Of a stretch of 64,000 bases of DNA, positions 8,794-17,565 are shown in pieces. Position 1 is the first letter of the stretch, and each line of letters begins with the position of its first letter. The DNA lies in the NCBI RefSeq assembly GCF_018457175.1, contig NZ_JAGFNU010000004.1, positions 219,218 through 283,217 of the forward strand, written 5' to 3'. Below the pieces are notes generated by a model. The model was not told the origin of the DNA. It did not search any database and saw only the letters and a list, made by a program, of their open reading frames with translations. The stretch is from Pseudohalocynthiibacter aestuariivivens (lineage in GTDB: Bacteria > Pseudomonadota > Alphaproteobacteria > Rhodobacterales > Rhodobacteraceae). The translations under genes and the position numbers were made by a program.

Positions 8794-10566
8794 TCAGGGT
8801 TGAATAAAGATTGAACTATCTAGCAAGCGCAGAACCTGTATTTCAGCAGGCCCCGTCGCAAATCTACCCGCGAGAATCGCGTCAACCGTATCCGCGCCTC
8901 GATAATTACTGCTCGAATCACTGAGATCAGAGAGATATTGTTTAAATTCATAGCCACCGTTCTCGGTCGGCACGAAAGCGACCAACCGGGCGCTCTGGCT
9001 GCCTGTCATATATGCGACGATCACTTCCGGATCGGTTGTCGCAGGCAACAGGTCAACAAACAAGGCAACACATCCCGAATGCCCCTCTGGCGTCGTTCGC
9101 CCGCAACCATCCATGATCGCGTTTAAGGTATTGCTGGGAAGACGTGCAAACATTTCTTCTTTTAGAACCGCGCTCTCGGGACGCACAGCAAGGATTTGGA
9201 GCAGCTCTCGTGTTGACAAATTAATCTCGGTTGTGGTTCTTGTATTCTCTAATTCGTATCGGTTGGATGCTTCCGTGACGCGCGTAATCTTAGCTTGCAA
9301 TTGCTCTGATTGTGGGTGATCTGTCATTGCTTCAAGACGCCTTAGCCCTGCAGCACCGGCATGCCCCCATTCCCGGCCAATCGCCCACACATCAAGCGTT
9401 TCAACATCGGTACGACCCGCTTCAAAACGCGCGATCTGGTTGTTTGTTGAAATACGTTCCGGGTTTAATACAGGCGTCAGCCATAAAGCAGCCAAGGCAA
9501 TCAGAAGCAAAGCAATATAGGTATTTGCCCGTCTTATGTGGATCATCCAGTTATGACGCAATATCACGGAAACCGCATAAGCCACTGCGTAGGTTTGCAT
9601 AAGAACAACAACTGTTGCCAGTGCAAGCCGGTCCGGGGTCCAGCCATATTGATCAACCCGAAGCCAGACAGCATAGCCGGCAAGCGCAACTATAATCGGC
9701 GTCATCAGAGACAAGAGCCGCACCGAACCAAGCATAACAAAGCCTTCAACAGCATCAGCGTCTTCTTTTTCCAGTGCTGTTGAGACAAGGGTTACAGCAG
9801 CGACAGCTATCGCGAGTAAAGTTGCGGCAGCGGATAGGCCCGCGAACAATCCTGATAAGCCCTGCAATGGTAACGCCAGAACAAAGACGGCAACGACCAC
9901 AACAAACGCGGGCAACAGCAATCGCAACAGCCGTAAAATCAAGAAGGGTGATACATAGTCTGAAAGTTCGTTCACGACGGCAATTGCCAGACCTAATATG
10001 CCACCTGTCAGCGCAAATGGCACCCAGTCAATATCAAGCAAGTCCTCAATGGTCGTAAGGCCAACGATATTAAACAGAGCGTTGCACAGCATTACGACGG
10101 CCCAAAAAATGCCGACGAACAACCAGGCTGCGGCGTAACGGACAACAATGTTCCAGGCGTGATCGAACAATGCCGGATAGTAACGCCAGCCCTCTTTTGC
10201 GCTTTGAGCGGTAATCAGAAAGGGCAGTGGAATGGTAATGAGCACACTGTATGCGATCAGGGGTAAACCCGTTTCCAGAAACTCTTCCATCTCGACAAAT
10301 CGAAAACTTGCCCAAAACAATAGCAAGGCTGACGGAACAGCAACCACCACCGCTGAAAGAGCAGCGCGCCCAAGCTTGAGCGGGCCAAACAGGGCCATCA
10401 ACGATCCAAAAAACCCAAACGTCGCCGCAGCAATCAGCAAAAACACATGCGAATTGCTGAAAAAGTCTTCGAGCACTTCGAACAAAAACCAGAAACTGTA
10501 CCCGGCGAACCCGCCGATCAGTGCTAAAAGCAACCGGTTCCGATTGGTGATTGTATCTGTGCTCAT
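8794..10566 (-). CDS. DUF4153 family polytopic membrane protein
   Basis: 590 residues. The first 370 or so hold about ten hydrophobic segments. The remaining 220 are soluble and contain no catalytic motif I recognise. Sequence near the N-terminus (ALIGGFAGYSFWFLFEVLED) and the overall design fit DUF4153, an uncharacterised family of Proteobacteria. The ATG at 10566 has a strong GGGGGAGAAGG ribosome site. It lies 83 bases after the MttB-like gene on the same strand and 63 bases before the H-NOX start, so loose cotranscription with either is possible. Confidence 0.8.
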   Translation of the reverse strand: MSTDTITNRNRLLLALIGGFAGYSFWFLFEVLEDFFSNSHVFLLIAAATFGFFGSLMALFGPLKLGRAALSAVVVAVPSALLLFWASFRFVEMEEFLETGLPLIAYSVLITIPLPFLITAQSAKEGWRYYPALFDHAWNIVVRYAAAWLFVGIFWAVVMLCNALFNIVGLTTIEDLLDIDWVPFALTGGILGLAIAVVNELSDYVSPFLILRLLRLLLPAFVVVVAVFVLALPLQGLSGLFAGLSAAATLLAIAVAAVTLVSTALEKEDADAVEGFVMLGSVRLLSLMTPIIVALAGYAVWLRVDQYGWTPDRLALATVVVLMQTYAVAYAVSVILRHNWMIHIRRANTYIALLLIALAALWLTPVLNPERISTNNQIARFEAGRTDVETLDVWAIGREWGHAGAAGLRRLEAMTDHPQSEQLQAKITRVTEASNRYELENTRTTTEINLSTRELLQILAVRPESAVLKEEMFARLPSNTLNAIMDGCGRTTPEGHSGCVALFVDLLPATTDPEVIVAYMTGSQSARLVAFVPTENGGYEFKQYLSDLSDSSSNYRGADTVDAILAGRFATGPAEIQVLRLLDSSIFIQP

Positions 10567-10649
10567 CGCCTTCTCCCCCTTATTGGATCGCGGGTTTGAG
10601 CACAGATTAGCGAGGTGATAGGAATCTGACCAGCCAAACAGGTCAGTTT

Positions 10650-12200
10650 TTAGAAATCAGTTGGCGCGCCACCTTCTGCTTTTCTGCGCGTTACAAATTC
10701 TGCGAGTTCTTCTCTGATCGACACATCCATCGCCGGAGTTTCGAATTCATTGATGATGTTCTTGAACATTTTATTGGCGCGTTCCGCTGTCCAGTAACCT
10801 CCAGCCAGATCCCAGCCCTCATAGTTTCGCCAGTCAGAAAGGAAAGGCTGATAAAACGCGTGCTCATAACGATCCTGCGTATGCTGAATGCCAAAGAAGT
10901 GCCCGTCATTTCCGACGTCCTTGATCGCATCAAGCGCAATATCATCAGGTGTTGTAGCCGTAATCATCGGTTCAAAATAACGCTGGATTTGCTGTAAGAC
11001 CTCGCAATCCATGATGAATTTTTCCGGGCTTGCAATTAGCCCACCCTCAAGCCAGCCAGCCGCGTGATAAACCATGTGCGATTGCGACTGCACCGCCGCC
11101 CAAAGCGAATTTGAGGTTTCCCACATTGCCTGACCATCCGGCACATTCGCAGCGCACACGCCGGACGACCGCATCGGCAAACCGTAAAACCGCGCCATCT
11201 GGCCAGTCATCTGGGTTGCCCGCATATATTCCGGTGTTCCAAACGCCGGCGCACCTGTTTTCATGTCAACGTTTGAGGTAAAGGTACCTATCCCACAGGG
11301 CGCGCCTGGGCGAATATATTGCGCCAGAACGATCGCGATTAACCCTTCAGCCAACGACTGCGCAACAGCACCAGCCATTGTGACAGGCGCCATCGCCCCG
11401 GCCAACGTGAAGGGTGTTACCACCGTAACCTGCCCGCGCCGCACGCAGCGCATGTATCCGTCAAGCATAAGATGATCGTGCTTCAGTGGCGAAGTTGAGT
11501 TGATGTTTGTGTACATCCTTGGTGTCGCTTCGAATTCTTCGTGACTGAGGCCGCCTGCGATACGCACCATCTCCATCACATCTTCGACACGCTCTTTGCC
11601 CAGGCTATAGGCATGCGGCACCTTGTCCGTCAGGGTCAGCTTGTCGAAAAGCACATCCAGATGCCTGACAGACGCATGCACATCGACGGGTTCTACCGGA
11701 TAACCGCCCGCGACGTGAATACAGTTGAAATACTGCGTCAGTTTCAGCAGATTTGCACAATGTTCGCGCGTTCCCGGGACTTTTCCGGTCTCCATATCCC
11801 AATAGTTTGGCGGACTAGAGACATTCACAAACACCATATGTTTGCCGCCAATGGCAATCTTGCGATCCGGGTTGCGCGGTGTGATCGTAAACTCTGACGG
11901 GGCCTTGGCGACCAGTTCCATCACCGTATCCCGGTCGATGCGAACGTTGGTTCCGTCAATCCGGCACCCCATTTCCTTGAATATCGCGAGCGCATCATCG
12001 AACAGGATTTCAATGCCGATATCTTCAAGAATACGCATGGCACCGCCATGAATGGCCTGAACGCCTTCTTCAGTCAGCGGTTCTGTCGGGCGATCAGTGT
12101 TCACTGGAATGCGCCAGGGCATTTGATCTATCGTGCTACCTGAACCGCGGGTATTTCCCGCTCTGCCGCCAGACCGTTGCCTACGTGTGGTTTTCGCCAT
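10650..12200 (-). CDS. Trimethylamine methyltransferase (MttB) family protein, non-pyrrolysine type
   Basis: 516 residues of the MttB/COG5598 superfamily: LTEEGVQAIHGGAMRILEDIGIE near residue 45, TPRNPDR, and a barrel with GGYPVEPVDV and MAGAVAQSLAEGL. The reading frame runs through without an internal amber codon, so it is not the pyrrolysine-containing TMA methyltransferase. Characterised non-Pyl members (MtgB, MtpB, MtcB) demethylate glycine betaine, proline betaine or carnitine onto a corrinoid protein. No corrinoid protein is encoded in the window. The ribosome site GGAGATGAACG supports the ATG at 12200. The exact substrate is unknown. Confidence 0.88.
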   Translation of the reverse strand: MAKTTRRQRSGGRAGNTRGSGSTIDQMPWRIPVNTDRPTEPLTEEGVQAIHGGAMRILEDIGIEILFDDALAIFKEMGCRIDGTNVRIDRDTVMELVAKAPSEFTITPRNPDRKIAIGGKHMVFVNVSSPPNYWDMETGKVPGTREHCANLLKLTQYFNCIHVAGGYPVEPVDVHASVRHLDVLFDKLTLTDKVPHAYSLGKERVEDVMEMVRIAGGLSHEEFEATPRMYTNINSTSPLKHDHLMLDGYMRCVRRGQVTVVTPFTLAGAMAPVTMAGAVAQSLAEGLIAIVLAQYIRPGAPCGIGTFTSNVDMKTGAPAFGTPEYMRATQMTGQMARFYGLPMRSSGVCAANVPDGQAMWETSNSLWAAVQSQSHMVYHAAGWLEGGLIASPEKFIMDCEVLQQIQRYFEPMITATTPDDIALDAIKDVGNDGHFFGIQHTQDRYEHAFYQPFLSDWRNYEGWDLAGGYWTAERANKMFKNIINEFETPAMDVSIREELAEFVTRRKAEGGAPTDF

Positions 12201-12321
12201 CGTTCATCTCCATTGCTTCATTCTAGCAAGCCGCAACAGAACGGCTATTTACCGGATGAAACCGACATTAAATGTCGTAAAAAATGCGTCGAGAAAATTT
12301 GAAGATAAAAAACCGGGCGCT

Positions 12322-13011
12322 TTAGCGATCCAGCCAAACTGGCAAACGACCTATATCCGCCAAAACAACATCTGCATGTGGTGCAAGTTCTGGCTCCTTT
12401 GCGATTCCTGTCAAAACCGCCACAGTTGCCATCCCGGCCGCACGTCCTGCCACCAGATCGTGCGCACTATCCCCTACCATGACCACGTCTTTGGCCCGAA
12501 GACCCATAGAATTGGAAAACTCCAGCAACATTCCCGGTTCCGGTTTGGAACCAAACCCAGAATCAAACCCGGCTATAAAGTCAAAATGTTCTGTGACCCC
12601 AGCCTTTTTCAGATTCGCGCGTGCCGGCGCTTCGGCATCATTTGTAGCGATTCCCAATTTCATCCCGCGTTCGCGAAGCCCTGTTAACAAAGGGTCCAAC
12701 GGTGCAGCTTCGACAACGGGAACTTCTTCCGCAATCGCGTTGATTATCACAAGAAGCTGGTCCGCTGTCTGGTTAGGAACCGACGGGGCGAGAGCTTCTG
12801 CAATCATGTCTGGTGTGCACGCTATTAAGATGCTTTCAGGGTGAAATTCTTTGGTGTGATAGTCAAATCCAACTGACTTCGCCATCTCGATGGCCCTTAT
12901 AAGGTCTCCATTGGCAAGGTCGTCAAACAAGCGTTTAGCCCATAGGCTCCACGTGTGTTCAAAATGAAAGAGTGTACCATCTTTATCGAAAAGAACCCCA
13001 GTATATTGCAT
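12322..13011 (-). CDS. HAD-superfamily phosphatase (phosphoglycolate phosphatase-like)
   Basis: 229 residues from the ATG at 13011. The upstream 18-codon extension lacks family similarity. HAD motif I is VLFDKDGTLF (nucleophile Asp, about residues 6-15), motif II is GIATND, the motif III Lys lies in SKPEPGML, and motif IV is VVMVGDSAHDLVAGRAAG. The long helical cap between motifs I and II (subfamily I) fits phosphoglycolate phosphatase-like enzymes. The substrate cannot be assigned. It lies 121 bases upstream of the MttB-like gene on the same strand. Confidence 0.87.
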   Translation of the reverse strand: MQYTGVLFDKDGTLFHFEHTWSLWAKRLFDDLANGDLIRAIEMAKSVGFDYHTKEFHPESILIACTPDMIAEALAPSVPNQTADQLLVIINAIAEEVPVVEAAPLDPLLTGLRERGMKLGIATNDAEAPARANLKKAGVTEHFDFIAGFDSGFGSKPEPGMLLEFSNSMGLRAKDVVMVGDSAHDLVAGRAAGMATVAVLTGIAKEPELAPHADVVLADIGRLPVWLDR

Positions 13012-13130
13012 CCAACTGACTCCGGATGTTGCGCGTTTCCAAGATGCTTCTAGGCTGTTTTGCAACCTTCCGCCAGAACGGTTTTTAAAGCGTCTTGACC
13101 AGCCTACCCTAAAAATTGACAGTGTTAATC

Positions 13131-13586
13131 ATGACAGACCAAACCCCTTACCGGCTTCATCAATCGCTCGGGTATCAATTGTCCCTGACATCACGCATTC
13201 AGGAACGCCGTTTTGAAGAAAAGCTTAAAACGCTGGGACTGACGCGAATTACCTGGTGCATTTTGCTTGCTGTGCAAAACGAAAACCTGTTCCAACCGTC
13301 TGATATTGCATCATTTGTCGGAATTGATCGCACCGCTACTTCGCGCGCTTTACGTCAAATGGAGCAAAACAAAACGCTTTTTCGCGCAACCGGTAAGGGT
13401 GACAAGCGGACAACCTCTGTCGCGCTTACAGATAAAGGCAAAAATCTGGTTACGCTCGGTACAAATTTTGCCCGTGAAAACGCCGCCAAACTTGAAAGCA
13501 AACTTTCAAAAGCCGAGGCAGAAAATTTACGTCTTCTGTTGATCAGACTGCGAACAGGTGAAGATGCCGCTCTGAAAAACCTTTAG
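13131..13586 (+). CDS. MarR family transcriptional regulator
   Basis: 151 residues from the ATG at 13131. A TTG five codons earlier is possible. The winged-helix core is clear: LTRITWCILLAVQN, then FQPSDIASFVGIDRTATSRALRQMEQ (recognition helix) and the wing GDKRTTSVALTDKGKNL. The C-terminal helix supports dimerisation. MarR proteins repress nearby genes and release DNA on binding small phenolic or oxidant ligands. It is divergent from the HAD phosphatase (119 bases), which is the most likely target besides itself. Confidence 0.88.
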   Translation: MTDQTPYRLHQSLGYQLSLTSRIQERRFEEKLKTLGLTRITWCILLAVQNENLFQPSDIASFVGIDRTATSRALRQMEQNKTLFRATGKGDKRTTSVALTDKGKNLVTLGTNFARENAAKLESKLSKAEAENLRLLLIRLRTGEDAALKNL

Positions 13587-13596
13587 CATTCCCTTC

Positions 13597-13875
13597 TCAG
13601 GTCCAATGCATATGGCTTCCGCCCGGTAACGCCATGCGTGCCTGCGCGGGAATATCATAGCGTATTCCAGCAGAATCACAGAACGAAACAACCCAAGCGT
13701 CGTCCATCATCAGAAAATCCAGCACAGACCCTAAAAATTCAGGTTCTGCTGCGTAATTTTTCAAATCTTCTTCCGAAGCCCCGCTAGAGCCCAGAAAAAC
13801 CGGCAACAAGTCATCATTGGCTACCAGCCAACCAAGACATTGCAGTGAAATTATTTCAGCCTGTTCGCTGGTCAT
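13597..13875 (-). CDS. DUF3572 family protein
   Basis: 92 residues from the ATG at 13875. The frame is open further upstream, but the family starts at MTSEQAEIISLQCLGWLVAN. Other signatures are LPVFLGSSGASEEDLK and VLDFLMMDDAWVVSFCDSAG. The function is unknown. The family is typically found beside pleD or divK in Alphaproteobacteria, and here it is divergent from the pleD-like gene (95 bases between starts). It is small and acidic, with no membrane segment. Confidence 0.82.
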   Translation of the reverse strand: MTSEQAEIISLQCLGWLVANDDLLPVFLGSSGASEEDLKNYAAEPEFLGSVLDFLMMDDAWVVSFCDSAGIRYDIPAQARMALPGGSHMHWT

Positions 13876-13970
13876 CGCACCTAAATTAACCTCCGAGCAA
13901 TACATTCTTAACTTTTCTAGCCCACAAGAACTCAGGAACGAGCAACTAACCTTAACTTTGCGGGGAAACA

Positions 13971-15356
13971 ATGCCAGGTCGCATCCTTATCGTCGATGAT
14001 GTCGCGACCAACCGCATCGTTTTGAAAGTTACGCTCGCTTCAGCGTGCTACGATGTACTGCAGGCAGGGTGTGGTGCAGAAGCTTTGTCGCTCGCCCAAA
14101 CAGAACACCCCGACCTAATTCTTCTTGACGTTTTAATGCCGGACATAAGCGGCATTTCTGTCTGCAAGCAACTTAAAGCCGATCCTCTGACCGCTAATAT
14201 TCCGATTATTATGGTGACGTCTTTGAAAGATTCAAAAGCCAGAATCAGAGCGTTGGAAGCGGGTGCTGACGACTTTCTTTCAAAACCAATCGACGAGATG
14301 ACACTTTTGGCGCGGGTACGCAGCCTGCTTCGTGCACGCGATACCGAAGAAGAGCTGCAATCGCGCGAAGCGACTTGCCGCGAATTTGGTTTTGCTGAAA
14401 AAGGTCAGGATTTCACCTCACCAGCTAAAATTGCCCTTGTTGCTTCAAACGAAGCGATTGCAGTGGATTGGAAGTCTGAATTATCACCATTTCTGGATGA
14501 CGATATTGAAGTGGTGTCCAAGGAAGATGCCCTCGCATTGAAAGGAACTCAGACACCTCCCGACATATTTGTGATTTCGGGGGACCTAAAGCGCCCTGAC
14601 GAAGGGTTGCGTTTGCTGTCTGAATTGCGAAGCCGCGCCCTGACCCGGCACGCTGCAATCATAATGGTTCTGCGTGCTAAAGCACGGCAACAAGCTGTGA
14701 TTGCGCTTGACCTTGGCGCAAATGATTTGATGTCCGGTACGTTTGAACCCCTGGAGCTTGCTTTGCGCATCAGGACTCAGGCGCGGCGCAAACGGAAAGC
14801 TGACCGCCTTCGAAGCACTGTGCGTGACGGGCTGCGCATGGCTGTTGTTGACCCGCTTACAGGGCTTTACAATCGGCGTTACGCGTTCTCGCACCTTGAA
14901 CGCATTGCGGAGCGTGCGCAAACTTCTGGAAAACCTTACGCAGTCATGATGCTCGATATTGATCGCTTCAAGGGCGTGAATGACAATTTTGGACACGCCA
15001 CTGGTGACGCAGTTCTGATCGCTGTTGCCCAGCGCCTGCGTGACAACCTGCGGCATGTTGATTTGCTCGCCAGAATCGGGGGCGAAGAGTTTCTGATCGC
15101 TATGCCCGACACCAATCTGGCCGATGCAAGATTTGCGGCAGAACGTCTACGGCGGGTAGTGCGCGACGCGAGTGTTGATATCCCGATGAGTCAAAACAAG
15201 GTTTCCGTCACGCTTAGTATCGGTGTCGCATTAAGCAGTGCTTTGTCAACGGAACAAGAAACTGCAGAGCAGCTCATTAAACGCGCAGACCGGGCTTTGT
15301 TTGCGTCAAAGTCTGAAGGGCGTAATCAGGTTACTTTGAGCCGCTCAGCCGCCTGA
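13971..15356 (+). CDS. pleD: PleD-type response regulator with diguanylate cyclase domain
   Basis: 461 residues in the PleD order: receiver 1 (about 1-120, phosphoacceptor Asp in LILLDVLMPD, Lys in FLSKPID), receiver-like domain 2 (about 155-275) and a GGDEF domain (about 295-455). The active site is GGEEF, with the RxxD inhibitory site (RHVD) five residues earlier. Phosphorylation of receiver 1 should drive dimerisation and cyclic di-GMP synthesis. Receiver 2 looks degenerate: ANDLMSG stands where the conserved Lys loop would be. The last 12 bases overlap the 3' end of the convergent metal-sensor gene. Confidence 0.92.
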   Translation: MPGRILIVDDVATNRIVLKVTLASACYDVLQAGCGAEALSLAQTEHPDLILLDVLMPDISGISVCKQLKADPLTANIPIIMVTSLKDSKARIRALEAGADDFLSKPIDEMTLLARVRSLLRARDTEEELQSREATCREFGFAEKGQDFTSPAKIALVASNEAIAVDWKSELSPFLDDDIEVVSKEDALALKGTQTPPDIFVISGDLKRPDEGLRLLSELRSRALTRHAAIIMVLRAKARQQAVIALDLGANDLMSGTFEPLELALRIRTQARRKRKADRLRSTVRDGLRMAVVDPLTGLYNRRYAFSHLERIAERAQTSGKPYAVMMLDIDRFKGVNDNFGHATGDAVLIAVAQRLRDNLRHVDLLARIGGEEFLIAMPDTNLADARFAAERLRRVVRDASVDIPMSQNKVSVTLSIGVALSSALSTEQETAEQLIKRADRALFASKSEGRNQVTLSRSAA

Positions 15357-15851
15357 ATGATACCGACGAAACCGGGGCCGCCGACTAAATTCTTCTTCCA
15401 ATCGGTCCGCGTAAGTTGCCCGTTCACGTTCTGACATAGCCGATATCTGATCAAACAATATTTGCTGCCCGGCTTTGTGTCGCTCGGCCAATTGCTGCTT
15501 TTGTGCATCGAGCACGGTCTGCAGTGCCGCCTGATCAAACGGCTCCGTCCGCAGTGCTTGCAAGATTGACTCTGCACGAGATGGTAGGTCTGCACGCGCC
15601 TCTCGTACGGTTGTCATTTCACGGGCAAAAGACCTGCGCAACGCTGCTCTGTCACTACGGCTTAGTGCCTGAATCATTGGTTGAACATCCAGATCCAATC
15701 CCCTGTGTCGATGGTGCCCACCGGGCCCGAATTTCAAAACCGTTCCGGCAATGATACCAATAACCAAAAGGTTCAATGACAGCGATACCGCCAGAAGGAC
15801 TTTTGGCCAAATCTTGCTGCGTGGTTTTTCCATTTGTTGTTCCATTGTCAT
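15345..15851 (-). CDS. Periplasmic heavy-metal sensor (Spy/CnrX/ZraP-like)
   Basis: 168 residues: a cytoplasmic Lys/Arg-rich start, one membrane anchor (about 17-40, KVLLAVSLSLNLLVIGIIAG), then a His-rich stretch (GGHHRHRG) and a long helical hairpin rich in Arg and Glu ending in RRPRFRRYHSGG. This fits the metal-resistance (CnrX/ZraP) fold. It is the last gene of a run sigma factor, small membrane protein, this sensor, which parallels the cnrYXH arrangement. The start at 15851 has a GAAGG ribosome site overlapping the end of the preceding gene. Confidence 0.75.
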   Translation of the reverse strand: MTMEQQMEKPRSKIWPKVLLAVSLSLNLLVIGIIAGTVLKFGPGGHHRHRGLDLDVQPMIQALSRSDRAALRRSFAREMTTVREARADLPSRAESILQALRTEPFDQAALQTVLDAQKQQLAERHKAGQQILFDQISAMSERERATYADRLEEEFSRRPRFRRYHSGG

Positions 15852-15854
15852 CGG

Positions 15855-16226
15855 TCAGCCTTCTGCCACAAAATCATCAAACCCCGGCAATAGCTCGGAG
15901 AGGTAAGCGTCTGTCTCACCGGTAAGAATACTGCTACTTATATCTTCCAGTGTTGCGGGTGGGCTTAGCCCAATCCAGATTCCAGCAACAGTTGCCGTCG
16001 CCATACCAGCGATAGCGGGCCATCCGCCTATTGCACGAAAGACCACCGCCAATCTGGATTCGCGCGCTTCTGAAGGTTTAGAACTGGTGACTCTGCAGAC
16101 AGCCTGTTCAGTATCCGCATCCGCAAGAACGCGAACAATAAGATCAGATGACGGAACGTGTTTCTCGGTGCGAGCCAGATCAAACAAGCCCTCCAAAGCG
16201 CCACTATCAAACTTTTCTTCAGTCAT
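15855..16226 (-). CDS. Small single-pass membrane protein, candidate anti-sigma factor
   Basis: 123 residues from the ATG at 16226, which overlaps the sigma gene stop (16219-16221) by eight bases. About 80 cytoplasmic residues precede one membrane segment (PAIAGMATATVAGIWIGL, about 84-101) and a short periplasmic tail. I recognise no named family. The gene order and topology match anti-sigma factors that hold an ECF sigma at the membrane. Function is inferred from position, not sequence. Confidence 0.65.
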   Translation of the reverse strand: MTEEKFDSGALEGLFDLARTEKHVPSSDLIVRVLADADTEQAVCRVTSSKPSEARESRLAVVFRAIGGWPAIAGMATATVAGIWIGLSPPATLEDISSSILTGETDAYLSELLPGFDDFVAEG

Positions 16227-16797
16227 CCGTATACCCCAATTCTGCACGTTTTCCGGCCAGCAAGACCTCGAGCGAGCGTTTTCCTCGTGCGGTCAGGCTT
16301 TCAACCGCTTCAACGCTGATTTCCAGCACCTGCGCTATTTCAGGGTTCTTAAACCCCTCTATATGGCGCAGGACAACCGCCTGACGTTGCCTGTCGGGCA
16401 AGGCGGCCAGAGCATCCTTCAATGCCGCGAGGCGTTCTTGTTCCTGAAGGCCCGCCACCGCCCCCGGTGTTTCGTCTTCTGGTTCAGAAATCTGATCAAG
16501 TCCGATCCCCTTGCGTTTGCGCTGCCTGTCTGTGCACAGGTTTAAAACAACGCGGTAAAGCCATGTGCTGACTTTTGCTTCACCCTGTCGCCAATCGCCT
16601 GCAATTTTCCAAAGACGCAGCATTGCTTCTTGTGCAACATCTTCGGCTTCGGTCGCATCGTTCAGCATACGCGTGGCGAAACCCAGAACCCTTGGCAACA
16701 ACCGTTGTGTTAAGGCGCGTGCAGCATCCGTATCGCCATTGCCATAGAGAACCAGCAACGCGTCATCGGAAACATCAGCTAAGGCATCAAACGCCAT
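16219..16797 (-). CDS. ECF-type RNA polymerase sigma factor
   Basis: 192 residues from the ATG at 16797. The ATG at 16803 sits too close to the AAAAGG ribosome site. Region 2 is RMLNDATEAEDVAQEAMLRL and region 4 is ALPDRQRQAVVLRHIEGFKN with the helix-turn-helix NPEIAQVLEISVEAVESLTARG. Region 3 is absent, as in ECF sigmas. It is followed by the candidate anti-sigma and the periplasmic metal sensor in overlapping reading frames. The EF-hand gene 87 bases upstream on the same strand may be in the same unit or a target. Confidence 0.92.
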   Translation of the reverse strand: MAFDALADVSDDALLVLYGNGDTDAARALTQRLLPRVLGFATRMLNDATEAEDVAQEAMLRLWKIAGDWRQGEAKVSTWLYRVVLNLCTDRQRKRKGIGLDQISEPEDETPGAVAGLQEQERLAALKDALAALPDRQRQAVVLRHIEGFKNPEIAQVLEISVEAVESLTARGKRSLEVLLAGKRAELGYTDD

Positions 16798-16884
16798 TTT
16801 CATTGCCTTTTATGCCTAGCCCAAACAGTCTCTTCAGGCAATCACGGGGCCTGCCAACTGCAGACTCCGTGACCAAGTTACACT

Positions 16885-17364
16885 TTACTCAGATGCACTG
16901 CCTTCGCCGTGCCGATGTCGGCGACCAGCGTGCCGGGCCTTACCTTCCTCGAATTCTTCTTCTGAAATGGCGCCGTCACCATCACTGTCCATACGCTCAA
17001 ACATGTGGGCGCGCCGGTCTTCGTGCCCGTTCATTTCGTCTTTTCCGATCTGACCATCGCCGTTTTCATCGTGGCGCTCAATCATGCGTGCGACACGGCG
17101 CGCAACACGCTCCTGAGCCTGGGCTGTCATCTCTTCTGCGGACAAAAAGCCATCGCTGTTTGTGTCTGCAGAGTCAAAACGAGCCTCACGGTGCGCAACC
17201 ATTTCTTCCATGGTCACCAAACCATCGCCGTCTGCGTCAAGTTCTGAAAAATCATGCTCTGGACCATAACGGCCATGGCCTTCGCGGGCTTCAACAGCAC
17301 CAGTGACTCCAATCGCTCCAACCATGAGCGCGACCAATGCTGCGATACGATAGTTATCTTTCAT
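16885..17364 (-). CDS. Secreted EF-hand calcium-binding protein
   Basis: 159 residues with an N-terminal signal peptide (cleavage probably after GAVEA, about residue 26) and four canonical EF-hand loops: DADGDGLVTMEE, DTNSDGFLSAEE, DENGDGQIGKDE and DSDGDGAISEEE. Each keeps Asp at loop position 1 and Glu at 12. The tail is His/Arg-rich (RHAGRRHRHGEG). It should bind Ca2+ in the periplasm. Its place upstream of the sigma / membrane protein / metal-sensor run suggests a link to metal or envelope sensing, which is inference. Confidence 0.88.
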   Translation of the reverse strand: MKDNYRIAALVALMVGAIGVTGAVEAREGHGRYGPEHDFSELDADGDGLVTMEEMVAHREARFDSADTNSDGFLSAEEMTAQAQERVARRVARMIERHDENGDGQIGKDEMNGHEDRRAHMFERMDSDGDGAISEEEFEEGKARHAGRRHRHGEGSASE

Positions 17365-17565
17365 GCCAGTATTCTCCGAATTGTAAGTTTCTTTCGATGC
17401 GAGTTTTTCTTCGCAATCAGAATATCAAACGGCTGAGCGCGCTTTTTCCGTCGAAAAAAATTTAATGCTTTTGCGACATCCCGACGCGGAACGTGTTCTA
17501 GAGCTTACTAATTTGAAGTTTAGGACTAAATGGTAAGGCTAACACGACAGTACCGAGAGACTCAG

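Noticed and set aside
10626..10651. Hairpin CTGACC/GGTCAG followed by TTTTT as a terminator of the MttB-like gene
   Set aside because: The T-run is on the plus strand, while the gene is on the minus strand. No plus-strand gene ends there.
10650..12200. Pyrrolysine-containing trimethylamine methyltransferase
   Set aside because: The frame is complete without an internal TAG, so no pyrrolysine codon is needed.
13116..13130. TTGACA before the MarR gene as its start codon
   Set aside because: It looks more like part of a promoter than a start, and the ATG at 13131 gives the usual family length.
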